This document shows, piece after piece, positions 1-7,225 of a DNA stretch of 64,000 nucleotides. How positions within the stretch are numbered: the first letter of the stretch is position 1; each line of letters begins with the position of its first letter. Position numbers and translations under genes: made by a program. The notes beneath the pieces are model-generated. The model made no database searches, was not told the DNA's origin, and worked only from the letters and a program-made list of their open reading frames with translations. The stretch is from Planctomycetota bacterium (GTDB lineage: Bacteria > Planctomycetota > Phycisphaerae > Phycisphaerales > SM1A02), in the NCBI GenBank assembly GCA_009926625.1, contig RFON01000008.1, positions 1 through 64,000 of the forward strand, given 5' to 3'.

Positions 1-775
1 GCGGTGGCGTGCGCGCCGTTGCACTCGCCTGCGCACCGAGCAGCGCGAACAACCTCTGCTGCAGCGCCGCGCTCGGCAGGAGATCGCAGCCGCGGATCAC
101 CTCCGTCACCCCTTGCGCGATGTCGTCGGCCACGACCGCCAATTGGTAGCTCGCGGATCCAGCCTTCAGCCACACCAATGGATCACCCCAGATGGCTGCC
201 GGATCGAAGGAACGCGCGCCGAACACCTCGTCGTGAACGCGCTCCTCGCCTGCGTCGAGTGCGAGACGATGATTCACCGTTCGATCGATGAAACGCCAGC
301 GCTCTCGTGGCGGACGCAGCGATGGCGGAAAGCGAAGCACATCATCGCCTTCGTGCGGCGCATCGGATCCATCGGACAGTCCGCTCGTTGGAGCGGCAGG
401 TCCGGCTTGGAGCGCATCGTTCGCATCGGTGCGGAATGCGCGTAGTTCCATGCGCGAGTGCGGTGCCTCGAACACCGTGCCTTGGGACTCGAGCGCGCGC
501 ATGCACTCCACATGCCAGTCGATGCGCTCTGACTGCCGAACGGGTTCACCGTCCCAGTCGATCCCGAGCCACTCGAGCATCCACCGCGCATCCGCTTCTG
601 CCTCACGGTGAGCGCGCTGCGCGTCGAGGTCCTCGAGGCGAAGCACGATGCGCCAGCCGCACTGGCGCGCGACCGCCCACGCGATCAGGAAACTCCACGC
701 ATGCCCCAGATGCATGCGGCCCGTCGGGCTCGGCGCGAGCCGTGTCACGCGCGATTGTCCCTGTTCGACATTCAT
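1..775 (-). CDS. gluQ: glutamyl-Q tRNA(Asp) synthetase, truncated by window edge
   Basis: Class I aminoacyl-tRNA-synthetase-like enzyme that glutamylates queuosine in tRNA-Asp. The start ATG is at 775 and the frame runs off the left edge, so about 258 residues are seen. The N-terminus carries the HIGH-type motif HLGH at residues 22-25, followed by LRLEDLD. The middle part SYQLAVVADD and the sequence VIRGCDLL are the GluQRS signature; discriminating GluRS would show RGDDH. The Cys/Tyr zinc site that enterobacterial GluQRS carries after the first third (YxCxC) is absent: the equivalent stretch reads TVFEAPHSR. It lies 61 nt downstream of tmk on the same strand and is probably co-transcribed. 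Missing C-terminal residues cannot be judged. I see family motifs; the substrate is inferred from the family. Confidence 0.85.
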   Translation of the reverse strand, partial: MNVEQGQSRVTRLAPSPTGRMHLGHAWSFLIAWAVARQCGWRIVLRLEDLDAQRAHREAEADARWMLEWLGIDWDGEPVRQSERIDWHVECMRALESQGTVFEAPHSRMELRAFRTDANDALQAGPAAPTSGLSDGSDAPHEGDDVLRFPPSLRPPRERWRFIDRTVNHRLALDAGEERVHDEVFGARSFDPAAIWGDPLVWLKAGSASYQLAVVADDIAQGVTEVIRGCDLLPSAALQQRLFALLGAQASATARTPP

Positions 776-836
776 GATGGGCTGTGCGATTGGATTCGTG
801 TGTTGCGGCGCGCGACGCGCACTGCACGCACGCCCC

Positions 837-1484
837 TCAGCGCGCGAGGCGCTCCGCAATGCCGCGGCTGACCTGTTCGAAGATCGCCTCAGGCCCTTGG
901 CACGAATCAACAACGAGATACCGCAGCGGCTCGCGTCGCGCCTGATCGAGATAGCCCGCACGAACACGCGCGTGGTACGCCTCGCCCTTGCGTTCCACCC
1001 GATCGAGCGTTGGCTTCATGCGACCCTGCGCCGTCTTCCAGTCGACATCGAAGATCACCACGAGGTCCGGCCAGCGACCGCCGATCGCGATGCCGCCGAC
1101 GGTGCGGATCTGATCTTCCGGCACACCGCCCCCGCTTCCTTGGTAGGCAAGAGTCGATGAGATGAAGCGGTCCGCAAGGACGAAGGCGCCGCGCGCGAGC
1201 GCCGGCAGCACGCGCTCTTCCATCAACTGTGCGCGGCTGGCCATGTAAAGGAGCATCTCGCAGCGACTGACCATTTCGCCGAGCGCGGGGTCGAGCAGCA
1301 CATCGCGGATCCGCTCACCGATCGGCGTGCCCCCCGGCTCTCGCACTTCCACCGTTTCGATGCCGGCAGCCGTCGCCGCATCTGCCATCGCACGGAACTG
1401 CGTGCTCTTCCCGCTGCCGTCGGGGCCGTCAAACACGAGAAATCGACCAGGCAGCAGTGATGCCCAAGCCGCGCGATCGTTCAT
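837..1484 (-). CDS. tmk: thymidylate kinase
   Basis: Phosphorylates dTMP to dTDP with ATP in the cytoplasm. The start is ATG at 1484 (215 residues), which gives the normal family length and places the P-loop GPDGSGKS at residues 20-27. A longer frame back to 1559 exists, but it would overlap yggS and leave a non-homologous tail. The start is supported by TAGACT 8 nt upstream. Other family marks are VREPGGTPIGE, the DRF motif in LADRFISSTLAYQG, and a short Lys/Arg lid region. The neighbour upstream is yggS (stop 1528) and downstream is gluQ. The call is firm. Confidence 0.95.
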   Translation of the reverse strand: MNDRAAWASLLPGRFLVFDGPDGSGKSTQFRAMADAATAAGIETVEVREPGGTPIGERIRDVLLDPALGEMVSRCEMLLYMASRAQLMEERVLPALARGAFVLADRFISSTLAYQGSGGGVPEDQIRTVGGIAIGGRWPDLVVIFDVDWKTAQGRMKPTLDRVERKGEAYHARVRAGYLDQARREPLRYLVVDSCQGPEAIFEQVSRGIAERLAR

Positions 1485-1492
1485 CGCAACCG

Positions 1493-1498
1493 AGTCTA
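1493..1498 (-). promoter_or_regulatory. -10-like TAGACT before tmk
   Basis: TAGACT on the minus strand, 8 nt before ATG 1484, no Shine-Dalgarno between. It fits a leaderless or near-leaderless transcript and supports the shorter tmk start. Confidence 0.55.
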
Positions 1499-1527
1499 GC
1501 CGCGCACGAATCAGCATCGTCCGCTGC

Positions 1528-2379
1528 TCAGCCCGCGCTGGGTTCGGTGCTCGCCTCATCGCAGGCGTCGGCGCTCGACGGCGTGTCGGATGCGCCGCTC
1601 GATGCGCCGATCACGGCAGAACCCACGCGCACGAGATTCGCCCCCGCCTCAATGGCCGCTTCGAAGTCGCCGGACATTCCCATGGAAAGCAGGTCGAAGG
1701 CGTCGCCAGGACCGCCCCCCGCGCCGACGCCTGCGCCGAGCGCGCCGCGCACATCATGGAAGAGTTCGGCGCCGCGGCGGAATGTTTCGCGCGCCGCGTC
1801 GAGTCCGCCCTCCAGCGGTGCCATCACCATCAGTCCGCGCGTTCGGATGTTCACCATCGTGTCCATCTGTTGGACCACATGACGAACCGCGGCGCCCGTG
1901 ATGCCATGCTTCGAGATTTCCCCAGAGACATTCACCTCGATGAGCACATCCATGGGCTGCGGTCGGCGAGCCGCCTGCACATGAATCTCCTCGGCGAGCC
2001 GCAGGCTGTCGACGGAGTGGACAAGCCGCACCAGCTCGACCATCTTTCGGACCTTGTTGCGTTGGACCGATCCGATCATGTGCCAACGGATCTCTGGCGC
2101 GGACCCGCGCAACTCGCGCAGCCGTGCGCAGTGCTCGTCGATCTGTGCCGTGCGCTGCACCAGTTGCTGCACGCGGTTCTCGCCGAAGTCCTGATGGCCG
2201 AGCGCGATCAACTCGCGGATCTGCTCGATCGTTGCAGACTTGGTGACCACCACCAGCTTGACCTGCTCGGGGCGTCGACCACTTCGGCGCGCGGCGTTCG
2301 CCACACGCGCTTGAACGGATTCATATCGCTCGCGGAGTGAACCTTCCATGGTCAGCGCTCGTTCTCCTGCCTCCTGCAT
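1528..2379 (-). CDS. yggS: YggS-type pyridoxal-phosphate homeostasis protein
   Basis: PLP-binding, alanine-racemase-fold protein without enzymatic activity that buffers pyridoxal phosphate. The expected Schiff-base lysine is K47 in VVVTKSAT (numbered from ATG 2379). Family segments HQDFGENRVQQ, RWHMIGSVQRNK (usually HxIGxLQxNK) and MGMSGDFEAAIEAGANLVRVG are all present. The C-terminus carries a roughly 25-residue Ser/Ala/Asp-rich tail beyond the usual end. Start choice is open: ATG 2379 has TACCCT 15 nt upstream, while ATG 2349 would give the more usual N-terminus. Divergent from gpmI. Confidence 0.92.
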   Translation of the reverse strand: MQEAGERALTMEGSLRERYESVQARVANAARRSGRRPEQVKLVVVTKSATIEQIRELIALGHQDFGENRVQQLVQRTAQIDEHCARLRELRGSAPEIRWHMIGSVQRNKVRKMVELVRLVHSVDSLRLAEEIHVQAARRPQPMDVLIEVNVSGEISKHGITGAAVRHVVQQMDTMVNIRTRGLMVMAPLEGGLDAARETFRRGAELFHDVRGALGAGVGAGGGPGDAFDLLSMGMSGDFEAAIEAGANLVRVGSAVIGASSGASDTPSSADACDEASTEPSAG

Positions 2380-2394
2380 GGTCGCGTGGGGTCA

Positions 2395-2400
2395 AGGGTA
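2395..2400 (-). promoter_or_regulatory. -10-like TACCCT before yggS
   Basis: On the minus strand TACCCT ends 15 nt before ATG 2379. The spacing is slightly longer than for the other TANNNT elements in the window, so this is a weaker member of the set. Confidence 0.4.
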
Positions 2401-2455
2401 CCCGAGCCGCACTGCCCAAGCACGGTGTTTCCCATGGGTTTCCCCATGCCGCCGC

Positions 2456-2461
2456 TACGCT
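2456..2461 (+). promoter_or_regulatory. -10-like TACGCT before gpmI
   Basis: TACGCT lies 7 nt before GTG 2469. The GTG is otherwise unremarkable, so this element helps to decide the gpmI start. Confidence 0.5.
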
Positions 2462-2468
2462 CTTGCCC

Positions 2469-4085
2469 GTGGCGACGCCCGTTCGCAATGTGCCCTGCGT
2501 GCTCATCGTCCGCGATGGATGGGGGGAGAATCCGCATCGGAGTCATGATCCCTTCAATGCGATTGTTCAGGCGCATCCCGCTGTCGACGCGCGGCTTCGG
2601 CGCGACTGGCCGTTCACGCTGATCCGCACGAGCGGTGAGGATGTCGGGCTGCCGAACGATGCGCACGGACCCGTCATGGGCAACTCCGAGGTGGGGCATC
2701 AGAACATCGGTGCGGGGCGGATCGTGGATCAGGAACTGATGCGCATCACGCGTGCGATCCACGAGGGACGCTTCGCCACCAATCCCGCGCTGTGCCAAGC
2801 CATCGACCGCGCGCGCGATGCTGGACGATCGCTCCATGTCATGGGATTGGTGAGCGACGGCAAGGTGCACAGCGATCTGTCGCACCTGTGTGCGCTGATC
2901 GATCTCGCGTCTGCGCGCGGGTTGCCACCCGAGCGCCTCTTCATTCATGCGTTCACGGACGGGCGCGACACGCCGCCGCATTCCGCGGCGCGTTTCATCG
3001 CTGAACTCGAGCAGCATCTCGCGGCGCGCGGCGGACGGATCGCCAGCGTGATCGGGCGCTTCTGGTCGATGGACCGAGATCATCGATGGGAACGCGTTGC
3101 GCGCGCCTGGGAGTGCCTGCTTGGGCGAGGCGGCGAACAGTGCGCGTCGGCGCTCGACGCGGTGTCCGCGCATCACGCATCGAGTGGGCGCGAGGGCGGT
3201 GACAGCGACGAGTTCCTTCCGCCGACGCGCATCCGTGCAGTCGATGGCGCGATCCGCGAGGGCGACAGCGTGATCTTCTTCAACTTCCGCGGTGATCGCC
3301 CGCGTGAACTTGTGAAGGCGTTCCTCTTCGATGATGCGGCCTTCGCCCTGCTTCCGCGCGGAGGGTTTCCGCGCGGCGACCGTCCGCGCGACCTCTTCTT
3401 CGTCACGATGGCGGCGTACGAAAGCGGACTGCCCGTGCATGTCGCGTTCGATCGCCCCGACAAGATGCCCGACATCCTCGGCGCATGGATTTCTGCGCAG
3501 GGACTTCGGCAGTTCCGCTGCGCGGAGACGGAGAAGTTCCCCCATGTCACCTACTTCTTCAACGACTATCGGGAGGAGCCGTTCGCGGGAGAGGTGCGCA
3601 CGATCATCCCGAGCCCTCGCGATGTCGCGACATACGACCTGAAGCCGGAGATGAGTGCTGCGGGCGTTCGCGATGCCGTGCTCGCCCGAATCGCCGCGCC
3701 TGACTGCGAGGACCTGCTCATCGTCAACTTCGCCAACTGCGACATGGTCGGTCACACGGGCAGCCTGCCCGCCGCGATCAAGGCGGTGGAGGTAACCGAT
3801 GCGTGCGTCGGCGCAATCGTGGACGCGGTCCTCGCGCGCGGGGGATCGCTGATCGTCACTGCAGATCACGGCAATGTCGAACAGATGCGCGATCCGACGA
3901 CTGGCGCTCCGCACACCGCCCACACGAACTACACCGTGCCGCTGCTGGTGGTCGGGCGCGCATTCGCCGGACGCAGACTGCGCGAGGACGGACGGCTCGC
4001 GGACATCGCACCGACGCTTCTGGACATGATGGGACTTCCGCAGCCACCCGCGATGACGGGGCGCACCCTGCTGCTGCCTTCGTAG
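2469..4085 (+). CDS. gpmI: 2,3-bisphosphoglycerate-independent phosphoglycerate mutase
   Basis: Interconverts 3- and 2-phosphoglycerate in glycolysis using two divalent metals and a phosphoserine intermediate. Motifs in order: VRDGWGEN at the N-terminus, GNSEVGHQNIGAG containing the catalytic Ser, DGRDTPP, RFWSMDRDHRWER, FFNFRGDRPREL, NFANCDMVGHTG and VTADHGNVEQM. An ATG at 2337 opens the same frame, but it lies over the 5' end of yggS and adds 44 unconserved residues. GTG 2469, preceded by TACGCT, yields 538 residues and puts the first motif at residue 12, as in the family. The stop codon TAG (4083-4085) is embedded in the -10-like element of the next gene. Confidence 0.93.
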   Translation: MATPVRNVPCVLIVRDGWGENPHRSHDPFNAIVQAHPAVDARLRRDWPFTLIRTSGEDVGLPNDAHGPVMGNSEVGHQNIGAGRIVDQELMRITRAIHEGRFATNPALCQAIDRARDAGRSLHVMGLVSDGKVHSDLSHLCALIDLASARGLPPERLFIHAFTDGRDTPPHSAARFIAELEQHLAARGGRIASVIGRFWSMDRDHRWERVARAWECLLGRGGEQCASALDAVSAHHASSGREGGDSDEFLPPTRIRAVDGAIREGDSVIFFNFRGDRPRELVKAFLFDDAAFALLPRGGFPRGDRPRDLFFVTMAAYESGLPVHVAFDRPDKMPDILGAWISAQGLRQFRCAETEKFPHVTYFFNDYREEPFAGEVRTIIPSPRDVATYDLKPEMSAAGVRDAVLARIAAPDCEDLLIVNFANCDMVGHTGSLPAAIKAVEVTDACVGAIVDAVLARGGSLIVTADHGNVEQMRDPTTGAPHTAHTNYTVPLLVVGRAFAGRRLREDGRLADIAPTLLDMMGLPQPPAMTGRTLLLPS

Positions 4086-4088
4086 CAT
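4083..4088 (+). promoter_or_regulatory. -10-like TAGCAT overlapping the gpmI stop
   Basis: TAGCAT sits exactly 6 nt before ATG 4095. Its first three bases are the gpmI stop codon, so the next gene may have its own leaderless promoter at the end of gpmI. Confidence 0.45.
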
Positions 4089-4094
4089 CCCTCC

Positions 4095-4682
4095 ATGGCG
4101 AAAACGCCTGGTGTCTTCTGCCTCGAGGCGGACTGGTTTGGGCTCGTGCGGCCGATGTCGATGAAGCCCGCGCTCGACCTCTTGCATGGGAGCGATGCCA
4201 AGATCCCCTATGTGCTCCGCGATGTGGCAACGCGCTCCGAAGTCGAGATCTACCTGCGCCGTTCACTGCAAGCGCGCTATCGGGCCTTCAAGCTCCTCTG
4301 GTTTGCCATCCACTCTCGCCCCGGCGAACTGCTGCCCGGCGACATGCGGGTCCCGCATGAACGCGTCACGATCGACGCCCTCGAACACTTGCTTGACGGG
4401 AAGTGCGGAGACCGCGTCGTGCACTTCTCTGGCTGTCAGTTCCTGCGCCTGCCTCGGCGCCGCATCGACCAGTTCATGCGTCGCACCCGCGCCCTGTGCG
4501 TCAGCGGATTCACCGAGGAAGTCCCTTGGTTGGAGGCAACGGTCTTCGAGTTGTACTGGATCACACAACTGCACTACGAGGCACGAACGAAGTCGGGTGT
4601 GCGCAGTGCCATTCGGCTGATGCGGCGCGAGCAGGGTGCGCTGTGCAGGAAGTTCGGCTTCACCATGCGTGTTCGCGCGTGA
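4095..4682 (+). CDS. conserved-looking hypothetical protein
   Basis: 195 residues, soluble, no signal peptide or membrane segment. I do not recognise it with certainty. It begins MAKTPGVFCLEADWFG, carries several aromatic and Cys residues (FCLE, FSGCQFL), and ends in a basic tail. The N-terminal GVFCLE pattern recalls a small family of unknown function (possibly DUF6642), but this is memory, not a search. Codon use matches the neighbours. It starts 9 nt after gpmI and ends 46 nt before der. The element TAGCAT 6 nt upstream suggests independent transcription. Confidence 0.7.
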   Translation: MAKTPGVFCLEADWFGLVRPMSMKPALDLLHGSDAKIPYVLRDVATRSEVEIYLRRSLQARYRAFKLLWFAIHSRPGELLPGDMRVPHERVTIDALEHLLDGKCGDRVVHFSGCQFLRLPRRRIDQFMRRTRALCVSGFTEEVPWLEATVFELYWITQLHYEARTKSGVRSAIRLMRREQGALCRKFGFTMRVRA

Positions 4683-4710
4683 TCCACGCGGGCGCACGCG
4701 CCCGCGGCGA

Positions 4711-4716
4711 TATCCT
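4711..4716 (+). promoter_or_regulatory. -10-like TATCCT before der
   Basis: TATCCT ends 12 nt before ATG 4729. There is no Shine-Dalgarno in the interval. The short leader would be about 5 nt. Confidence 0.5.
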
Positions 4717-4728
4717 CCAGCGAAGCCA

Positions 4729-6189
4729 ATGCTGCCATTGATCGCCATTGTCGGACGGCCGAATGTCGGCAAGTCCAGCCTCTTCAACCGTCTCGTCGGT
4801 GAACGCATTTCCATCGTCGATCCGACGCCGGGGGTCACACGCGATCGCATCAGCGCGGTGGTCACTTTCGGTCCGCCATCGGATGCCGACGACGAATCGC
4901 TGCCGCGCGCTGCGGAGGTCTGCGACACGGGCGGGTACGGCATCTACATGGCGGAGGGGGCGCGCTTCGATGACGCGGGCAAGGACCTCGCCGCGCTCGC
5001 GCCGGACATCGAGGGGCAGATACTCGGCGCGATCTCCAGCGCGGCGATCGTGCTCTTCACCATCGATGCCCAGGATGGCATCACCGCGCTTGATGAGCGG
5101 ATCGCATCGCTCATTCGTAAGGGCGGCAACACGGCGCGCGTGATGACGGTCGCCAACAAGGTGGACGGGCCGTCGTGGGAAGCGCACGCGCTCGAAGCCG
5201 CTGCGCTCGGGTTCGGTGAGGTCATTCCCGTGTCGACGAAGGCTGGGTCTGGACTGCGGCTCCTGCGCGAGGCGCTGTGGCGTCGACTCGAGGGGCGCCA
5301 CGACGACCAACCGCAGTCCGAGGAAATGAAGGTGGCGATCGTGGGTCGGCGCAATGCCGGCAAGAGCAGCTTCGTGAATGCGCTCGCGGGCGAGCCACGC
5401 GTCATCGTCAGCGAGATCGCGGGCACCACGCGCGATTCGGTGGATGTGCGATTCGAACAGGACGGGCGCGTGTTCGTGGCGATTGACACGGCGGGTATCC
5501 GAAAGCGCAAGAGTTGGGCGGATGATGTCGAGTACTACTCGAACCACCGCACGCAGGAAGCGATCCGCCGCGCGGATGTCGCACTGCTGCTGCTCGATGC
5601 AACGGAGCCGATTTCGCAGGTTGAGAAGCACCTCGCGGGCGAGCTCGCTGCTGCGTTCAAGCCGACGGTGCTCGTGATCAACAAGTGGGACCTCGTGGAG
5701 CGCGCGCGCGTTCCAAAGGACTACCTCGAGTACATCACGCAGGAACTGCCGATGTTCGACTTTGCGCCGATGGTGTTCACCAGCGCACGCGAGGGCAAGG
5801 GCGCCAACGATGCCATTGCGATGGCGTTCAACCTGCTCACGCAGGCACGCCATCGCGAGACGACCGGCAAGTTGAACGCACTGGTGCAGCGCATCCTGAC
5901 GGAACGCGGTCCATCATCGAAGCTGGGCACGGTGGCGAAGGTCTTCTACATCGCGCAGGTCGAGACGAATCCGCCGACCATTGCGATGGTGGTCAACAAG
6001 CCAACGCTGTTCGAGGGCAGCTATGAACGGTTCCTCCTGAATCGCATGCGCGACGAGGTGCCGTTCTCCGAGGTCCCCATCAAGTTGCTGTTCAGCGCCC
6101 GCAAGCGCGACCCTGCCGCGGCACCGCAGAGGCGGAGCAGTTCGCGCGGCAAGCCGGCTGCGCGCAAGAAGCCTGCGCCGCGCGGTTGA
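4729..6189 (+). CDS. der: ribosome biogenesis GTPase Der (EngA)
   Basis: Double-GTPase needed for 50S subunit maturation. Two G domains are visible: first P-loop GRPNVGKSS at residues 9-17 with DPTPGVTRDR as switch I, second P-loop GRRNAGKSS near residues 205-213 with IAGTTRDSVD and NKWDL. A C-terminal KH-like domain follows (FSEVPIKLLF). The protein ends in a basic Arg/Ser/Lys/Pro tail of about 25 residues. The first G3 region has a short insertion around SDADDES. ATG 4729 (486 residues) is chosen over an in-frame ATG at 4636 because homology begins directly at LPLIAIVGRPN and TATCCT lies upstream. Confidence 0.96.
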   Translation: MLPLIAIVGRPNVGKSSLFNRLVGERISIVDPTPGVTRDRISAVVTFGPPSDADDESLPRAAEVCDTGGYGIYMAEGARFDDAGKDLAALAPDIEGQILGAISSAAIVLFTIDAQDGITALDERIASLIRKGGNTARVMTVANKVDGPSWEAHALEAAALGFGEVIPVSTKAGSGLRLLREALWRRLEGRHDDQPQSEEMKVAIVGRRNAGKSSFVNALAGEPRVIVSEIAGTTRDSVDVRFEQDGRVFVAIDTAGIRKRKSWADDVEYYSNHRTQEAIRRADVALLLLDATEPISQVEKHLAGELAAAFKPTVLVINKWDLVERARVPKDYLEYITQELPMFDFAPMVFTSAREGKGANDAIAMAFNLLTQARHRETTGKLNALVQRILTERGPSSKLGTVAKVFYIAQVETNPPTIAMVVNKPTLFEGSYERFLLNRMRDEVPFSEVPIKLLFSARKRDPAAAPQRRSSSRGKPAARKKPAPRG

Positions 6190-6196
6190 CCGAGCC

Positions 6197-7201
6197 ATGT
6201 CGATCCATCCATTGCCGATCTTCGAGCGCGATGCGGACCCATCGTTCCGCGACGCGGCCGATGATGCCGCCGCATACGCGCGACTGAAGCCGCCTTCGTC
6301 GATCGTGGTGCGCGCGGGCGTGATGCGATGGATCGCCGAGTACCCCTACGACGGCGATGCGAAGCCGGGGTGCGGCAGCAGGCTGGTCGCTCGCACGCAC
6401 CGCGGCACTGAACTGGTGGAAATGCTCACGACGACCTGCTCGAATTCAGGGTGCGCCAAGAGCGTCTCGCGCCAAGAGATGCTTGCCTACATCGAACAAT
6501 CGGGCGGCAAGGAGTTCCCGTTCCACCACGAGGGGCAGATCCTCCGTGTTGCAACGCCCGAGGATCTTTCGCAGTGGACGGCCGTGCAGGCTGAAGCGGC
6601 GACGGTTGCACCCACGGCGAAGCGCCTGCTCGCCGAGAGCGGATTGCCGATGAAGTTCGTGCAGGCGGAGATGATCCTCGGACGCGAGGTGCTCACGATC
6701 TACTTCCTGAGCGAGGACCGCGTCGACTTCCGTGAACTGCTCAAGACCCTTGCCGCGAACTTCGCCACCCGAATCGAACTGCGGCAGATCGGCGCGCGCG
6801 ACGAGGCGCGGCTGGTGGCGGACTACGAAAAGTGCGGCCAGCATTGCTGCTGCCGCAACTTCCTGAAGGTGCTGAAACCCATCTCGATGAAACAGGCGAA
6901 ACTGCAGAAGGCGACGCTTGACCCGATGAAGATCAGCGGCAGGTGCGGACGATTGATGTGCTGCCTGCGCTACGAGGACGAAACCTACGAGACACTCAGT
7001 CGGCGGATGCCGAAGGTGAAGGCTCGCGTGCAGACGCCAGATGGTGTCGGCACCGTACTCGAGTCGCGGACGCTCGTTCAGCTTGCGCTCGTGCGACTCG
7101 ATCACGGACAGGAGCATGCGTATCCAGTCGAAGACCTGCAGGTGATCCCCACGAGTGGTCCAAGTCCTGGCGCGAACCCAGGGACCAAGCCGACAGGCTG
7201 A
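6197..7201 (+). CDS. PSP1 domain protein, RicT/YaaT-like
   Basis: 334 residues. The C-terminal half is a PSP1 domain with the family's cysteine clusters: CGQHCCC near residues 213-219 and CGRLMCCL near residues 250-257, which in Bacillus RicT help to bind Fe-S clusters in the Y-complex acting with RNase Y. The segments DYEKCGQ and PISMKQAKLQ are typical. The N-terminal 90 residues are an extra region with no recognised fold. It begins 7 nt after der and is probably translated from the same mRNA. A role in RNA processing or polar protein localisation is inferred from the family only. Confidence 0.85.
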   Translation: MSIHPLPIFERDADPSFRDAADDAAAYARLKPPSSIVVRAGVMRWIAEYPYDGDAKPGCGSRLVARTHRGTELVEMLTTTCSNSGCAKSVSRQEMLAYIEQSGGKEFPFHHEGQILRVATPEDLSQWTAVQAEAATVAPTAKRLLAESGLPMKFVQAEMILGREVLTIYFLSEDRVDFRELLKTLAANFATRIELRQIGARDEARLVADYEKCGQHCCCRNFLKVLKPISMKQAKLQKATLDPMKISGRCGRLMCCLRYEDETYETLSRRMPKVKARVQTPDGVGTVLESRTLVQLALVRLDHGQEHAYPVEDLQVIPTSGPSPGANPGTKPTG

Positions 7202-7211
7202 TGCGCATCGG

Positions 7212-7217
7212 TAGACT
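7212..7217 (+). promoter_or_regulatory. -10-like TAGACT before lepB
   Basis: TAGACT ends 8 nt before ATG 7226, inside the 24-nt gap after the PSP1 gene. Confidence 0.5.
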
Positions 7218-7225
7218 CGCGCGCG

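Noticed and set aside
2352-4187. 611-codon open frame antisense to gpmI
   Set aside because: It lies fully opposite a certain gene and its translation is Arg/Ala/Asp-rich with no family motif, the usual shadow in high-GC DNA.
4660-5853. 397-codon open frame antisense to der
   Set aside because: Shadow of der; no motif and no start signal.
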